The position numbers were made by a program, and so were the translations under genes. Below are positions 58,892 to 64,000 of a stretch of 64,000 nt of DNA, one piece after another. The stretch is from Manihot esculenta (Eukaryota > Streptophyta > Magnoliopsida > Malpighiales > Euphorbiaceae), in the NCBI RefSeq assembly GCF_001659605.2, contig NC_035161.2, positions 37,529,956 to 37,593,955 of the forward strand, given 5' to 3'. Numbering within the stretch: position 1 is the stretch's first letter; each line of letters starts with the position of its first letter. The notes beneath the pieces are model-generated. The model was not told the DNA's origin and searched no databases. It saw only the letters and a list, made by a program, of their open reading frames with translations.

Positions 58892-61704
58892 ATGGCCTCC
58901 TTAATGCTCAATGGAGCTGAGAACCACACTCTCAGGAGTGGCATAACCCCAAAAGGGTTAGGTTTTTTGGGGTCAGATTTTCATGGAAACGAGATTTCCA
59001 GAGTGAATTTAGTCACTAGCTCTAAAATCTCAAGGACAAGAACAGTGATAACTAAGTGCAGTTTATCAGCCTCTAGGCCAGCTTCTCAGCCCAGGTTCAT
59101 CCAACACAAGAAAGAGGCTTTTTGGTTCTACAGGTTCCTCTCAATTGTATATGACCATGTGATAAATCCTGGGCATTGGACTGAGGACATGAGAGATGAT
59201 GCGCTAGAGCCGGCGGATCTCAATAGCAGGAATATGATAGTTGTTGATGTTGGCGGTGGCACTGGTTTCACTACTTTGGGTATTGTAAAGCATGTGGATG
59301 CCAAAAATGTGACAATTCTTGATCAGTCCCCACATCAGCTTGCAAAGGCCAAGCAGAAGGAACCCTTAAAGGAGTGTAAGATAATTGAGGGCGATGCAGA
59401 GGATCTGCCATTTCCCACTGATTATGCGGACAGATATGTGTCCGCTGGGAGGTATATCTCTTACTTTTGAGCTTTTGATTATCGTAGAAATACAGGAGAA
59501 AAAGTAACCTTTATATTTTTATTGAAGTTTGAGTTAACTTGGCTTGTAATGGAACTTGAACAATTGCATGTTTTTCAGTATTGAGTACTGGCCAGACCCA
59601 CAGCGAGGCATCAAGGAAGCATTCAGGGTCCTGAAACTAGGAGGAAAAGCCTGCATAATTGGTCCAGTATATCCAACATTTTGGTTGTCTCGCTTCTTTG
59701 CAGATGTATGGATGCTCTTCCCAAAGGAAGAAGAGTACATTGAATGGTTTGAGAAGGCTGGATTCAAGGATATTCAACTGAAGCGTATTGGCCCAAAATG
59801 GTATCGTGGTGTTCGCCGGCATGGGCTGATCATGGGATGTTCTGTTACAGGTATTAAACCTGCATCTGGAGATTCTCCTTTACAGGTAATTATTCTTATC
59901 TCATTCATTGTCTAATGATTAAGCAAGCATTTGATTGCTTTATTAGCTGAGTCTTCAGGGTTACAATTCCTGACTGCTTTTCATATATACATTAGGATCT
60001 AATATGTGCCATGGTGTGAATCTGTATGTCTTTGAGTTGTATTTCTCTCTGGCTGCGTGGTTAGTGTGAGGATTATGTGGGCATACGGATGTTTAATTTG
60101 GATGTCTATTTTGGCATTTTTGCTTTAAATTATGGGGGAGTGGAAAACTTGGAGAGTGTGAACTCCTAACTGTGATGCTATGGAAAACATACTTCTATAA
60201 TGAAGTTTATAATGACCACTAATAAGAGAAATCAAAGCAAGAAGAGGTGCCCAAAGATGAAAATGGATCCCTGTAATTTGATCATAGGACAAAATACTTG
60301 GTTGAGTGTAAATTTTGTTCTTAATTTTTTTCTCATCATGGAGTTTAATTGTTTTGACTTATAGAAACTTGACATTGTAGAACCACCAAAGCTAATAGTA
60401 TCTTTGGTAAGAGGAACTGGTGAAGCAAATGATTGATTTCTGTTGTGCATAATGAAATTCATGTGTCTGGAATTTAATTTTCTGCTGAACATGGCTCAGA
60501 GGAATGTGGTTGTGTTTGTGAATATGTTTATTGATAAAGAAAACCTCCCTCCTAGTTTTGGGCTAATACACATATGGATTCTTCCTTTTTACAAATTCTC
60601 TGCTTTGATCCCTAAAATTTGTTTCGACTTTTTAATCCTTGTACATATCAAATGACTTCTTTTTTCGCAAAACCTACATTACTTTTGGATTCAGTTTTTA
60701 GCTTACAAATGACAAGTTTTTTACTTCTACAATTTAAGGAGCAAAATGTTGAATTTTGAAGAAAAGGGGGTAGTGGGGAGGATCAAATTGTTAATAGCTA
60801 AATCTCATCATTTCTTTAGTTTTCTTTGTAATCAGACCTTGCAATAAGTTGAAATTTGGCTTGTTAAAACAGTAGGTTCGACTCATACAAACATTTGAGC
60901 GTTTGAGATGTATATGAGTCTGGTTTCGACTTTTGAGTCATAGGCTCTACTATTTTTAGTTGGAGAATGAAATCTCTGATACCATAGCTTGTTAAAAGGT
61001 TGAAAAGAACCGAAACTTAAAATTTGATGGTTGGATTCCTCATGCCTCGTGAGAAAGAATTTGATTTTTATTTATTTGTTTTGTGTACGTGTGGTTTGTT
61101 ATATGCATTTAGGGTCAGTTTCACCACCACTGCAAACATCTGGCTGTGTATGCAGTTGTGCGTATCACCGTTACTGAAACTTAAACTTAGCTTGGTTTCA
61201 AGGCTATGTTCCCCAATAGCTACAAGGTGAAGGGCCTGAGGCACTCCAAATCTTAGAGTAAGAAAATTATTTTAGTAAGTCGTTGGTATTGCTGGAACGC
61301 TTTGTTTTGGTTAGGGTGAGAAAATAGAATTTTGCAACCGACTGCAAAATAGATGGGCATGCATGATTTATTTGGTTATGTTTGTGGAATAATGATGATG
61401 GAACTTTACTTGAACAACTCCCTAATGCAGTAACACTCTGTTTCTAACCTTGATTAATGTGATTAGTTACTGGCAGAAGTATAATGTCGATTACTGCAAG
61501 TGGGTTGTCTTAATTTGTAAATTTTTTCATTTTATTTTATTACAACAGCTTGGTCAGAAGGAAGAGGACGTAGCAAAGCCAGTGAACCCATTTGTGTTCC
61601 TTGCGCGTTTTGTTTTGGGCGGCCTGGCGGCAACGTACTATGTGCTGGTGCCTGTCTACATGTGGCTTAAAGATCAAATTATGCCCAAAGGTAGACCAAT
61701 TTAA
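58892..61704 (+). CDS. VTE3: MPBQ/MSBQ methyltransferase, chloroplast inner envelope (VTE3)
   Basis: Three exons, 58892-59451, 59579-59885 and 61549-61704, give 340 residues. The first about 55-60 residues are a Ser/Thr/Arg-rich chloroplast transit peptide. The methyltransferase core has SAM motif I VVDVGGGTGFTTLG (117-130), the acidic ILDQSPHQL loop, GDAEDLPFP and EAFRVLKLGGKA. A C-terminal hydrophobic segment (about 305-330, FLARFVLGGLAATYYVLVPV) anchors it in the inner envelope. The enzyme methylates 2-methyl-6-phytyl- and 2-methyl-6-solanyl-benzoquinol using S-adenosylmethionine, supplying tocopherols and plastoquinone. The family (Arabidopsis VTE3/APG1, spinach IEP37) matches in length and throughout. 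The second intron is long (1.66 kb) and has no exon-like content. Confidence 0.97.
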
Positions 61705-61709
61705 GAGGA

Positions 61710-64000
61710 AGAGGAAGCTTTAGATGTTTGGTTTAGTGGCCAATTTTATGTTGAATTGAAGGGAGTTTCCATCTGTATCTGTGTGGGTGGGTGAGGCTGT
61801 GGCCATATTTTGAACAAGCTCAAATCTCTCAGCTTAACGGACATGCTTTGGTTTGTCTAATACAAGTGAAATTCATTTTTTCTACAGTCGCTAGTGTTAC
61901 ATAAGATAACCATAATGTCTTTCTTTCTTTCTTTTTTTTTTTTTTTTTTTTTTTTTTTCAAATTGGTAGTGTGGACATCTATGAATTCACTCCACTTATC
62001 AAGCGGGGTAAATTATTATTATTTTTTTTTTATATTTAAATGTCGAACTTAAAATTATTATTTAATGAAAATAGAAAATAAATTATAATATTTTAAAATT
62101 CAAAATAATATATGAAAAAGTTATTAATTAAATATAGAATCTATTATCATAAAACAAATAATAAAACAAATAAGATAACTAGTAAAGGAGAATTAAAACT
62201 TTAATTAATATACATCATTTTTAATTTTAGAGTAAAAAATTTAAAAATTTCAAATATTAATACAAAGTCATGCATAAATAAATTTAATTGCATTAAAGAA
62301 AATTAATAATTTAATATTTATTATTATATATTATTAATATTTCATAACAGATTCTATTAAAAAAACTATAATTTTAGAAAAATAAAATTTATTAAATTTC
62401 AATATTATTAGATAAGAAAAATTATTTAAATAAAAAAATTTTAATATTTAAATAACTCTCATCCAATTTTTATTTACGTAATAAAGTTAAGTTCATCGTC
62501 AATAGTCATGCATTCATGTTGGATGGGTAAAAAAATAAAAATAAAAAACACTTTAAAATACAAACCATTTAAAAAGAGAAGAGATAAAAAGAGAAAAAGA
62601 AAATGAAAGAGATAGAATTATGCGAATAATTAAAAGATTGTGACGATAAATTTTATATAAAATGAAGATAAAATAATTATATTTTTATAGAAAATGAAAA
62701 GATTAAAATTATCATAATTATTAATATAATAAATTATAATAATTTAATAGTTTAGTTGTTTAATAATTTTTTAATAATAAAATATAATAAAATTTTTTAT
62801 TAAAATATTAATAATATATTATATTAAAAACTAATTAAAAAATTAATTTAATAAATTGTATTTATTATATTAAAAATAAAAAATTAAAAAATCATATATT
62901 AATGGTGATAATAAAAATAATAAATTGTATTTAATATATATATTAATTATTATTTTATATAAAAATAAAATTAAAAACATATAAAAAATTATAAATTTAT
63001 ACCACATCAGATAGAAAATCTCATATATTTATTATTTCCTATCGCACAAGAGATGGAAATATAATATTTGTTAGTTAATAATGTTGCTTATAATTTTTTT
63101 TAATAAAATATAATTTTTTAAATTTATTTATTATTAAAAATAAAAATAAAATATATATATTAAAATTTTTATTTTATTTGTAATTAATATATTATATTAA
63201 AAAAATTATGGAAAATTAAAATATCATATACTAAAATTAAAATCATATATAAATTATAATAATCAAAATAGTAAATTATATTTATTATGAACATATTAAT
63301 TAGTAACATAACTAAATATAAAAATATCATTTAAAATATAAAAAAATATATTAAATGTGTCACGCAAATAAAAAAATTTAATAATGCCACTCGCATAACT
63401 ATATAATTTAACTACATTATTTGTCAATCTTTCTATAATCTATTTTAGAGATTATAGATCTCAACTTAACATCAAAAGTAGTAATTAATTACTACATAAA
63501 CAAATTATGTTTTTTTTATCCGAAACAAACGTTTCATTACAATCACACATTAATTATAATATATACCCGACCAATAACAGTATTCTTTTAAATATTAAAT
63601 TGTGATTTTTCATTTACAAGTATGAAATACGTGAGCTTCCAATATGAAAAGAAAAATAATTTTTTTTTTTAAAAGAAAAGGAAAATGGCTCTTTCATGCG
63701 GGCGTGTACCAATGGGATATGGCAACGACCCAAAAAACTACAGCCAAGAAAGAAAGAAAAGGCAAGACGGGAAATCCTTGAAATTCCTTAGTTGTGTTTC
63801 TGTGGAAATCTAGGATAAAATAATGAAATATGAAATAGGATTCCTTTAGCTGAATTTGCAAATGGGTACAAAACTTTTCAAAAAAATTTTAAAAATTAAA
63901 ATCAATGAGTTTTGTGACGGTGCTATTATCACACCACCTCAAGTTCACACGAGTCCAGTCATTTCCACATCGGCCCTGGAACATCTAAGAGCCAAAGAGA
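61710..64000. other. VTE3 3' end and AT-rich intergenic region
   Basis: The VTE3 3' untranslated region is followed by a CTTT/T27 run at 61921-61958 and 1.6 kb of nearly pure A/T sequence. After 63.65 kb the sequence becomes less AT-rich up to the window edge, possibly the flank of the next gene, but no coding frame is visible. Confidence 0.6.
61921..61958. repeat. CTTT microsatellite and T27 run
   Basis: TTCTTTCTTTC followed by 27 T (61932-61958). The length is probably polymorphic or uncertain. Confidence 0.85.

Noticed and set aside
58670..59470. 266-codon frame starting before the VTE3 ATG (GTG start)
   Set aside because: There is no ATG in the extension, a strong splice donor sits exactly at its first codon, and the conserved protein starts at MASLM (58892). 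Kept only as a leader-intron observation.

Overview
The window is nuclear DNA from a flowering plant, most likely a eudicot. It has intron-rich genes with GT-AG junctions, very AT-rich intergenic stretches, and two plant-type retrotransposons. I cannot fix the species from sequence alone; a Malpighiales-type (for example Euphorbiaceae) genome is only a guess. Six complete protein-coding genes could be assembled exon by exon, and all splice junctions keep frame.

Layout. (1) 1-4.6 kb: a minus-strand tandem DJ-1/PfpI-domain gene. A copy of its upstream sequence lies at the left window edge, hinting at a second tandem gene just outside. (2) 5.1-13.2 kb: a minus-strand 17-exon guanylate-binding-protein-like (atlastin-related) GTPase gene with a 7-nt microexon. 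(3) 13.2-18.6 kb: AT-rich intergenic DNA with a terminal-inverted-repeat element. (4) 18.7-20.4 kb: a minus-strand DUF506 (PDDEXK-like) gene. (5) 20.5-31.5 kb: a repeat-rich gap holding a second copy of the inverted-repeat element and a 5'-truncated LINE with a perfect 16-bp target-site duplication. (6) 31.9-33.6 kb: a plus-strand histone H2A.Z gene with a telo-box promoter. (7) 39.6-43.2 kb: a minus-strand LONGIFOLIA/TRM-family gene (TRM5-like). (8) 50.1-51.8 kb: a plus-strand Agenet + ENT domain gene. (9) 53.2-57.4 kb: a defective Ty1/copia element with both LTRs, PBS, PPT and 5-bp target duplication. It appears to sit in an intron of a poorly resolved minus-strand gene. (10) 58.9-61.7 kb: a plus-strand chloroplast MPBQ/MSBQ methyltransferase (VTE3), of vitamin E and plastoquinone synthesis. 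The rest, to 64 kb, is AT-rich intergenic DNA.

The genes are independent transcription units with unrelated jobs: small-molecule detoxification or chaperone-like DJ-1, ER GTPase, unknown nuclease-fold protein, chromatin, microtubule array organisation, a putative chromatin reader, and plastid isoprenoid-quinone synthesis. What links them is conserved order. From memory, DJ1E - GBP - DUF506 - H2A.Z matches an Arabidopsis chromosome 2 segment (around At2g38810-At2g38860). TRM5 and VTE3 are near neighbours on Arabidopsis chromosome 3 (around At3g63410-At3g63430). I found no convincing new biological system. The most useful leads are the microexon, the duplicated DJ-1 upstream block, the two-copy inverted-repeat element, the LTR asymmetry of the copia element, and the hidden gene it seems to interrupt.
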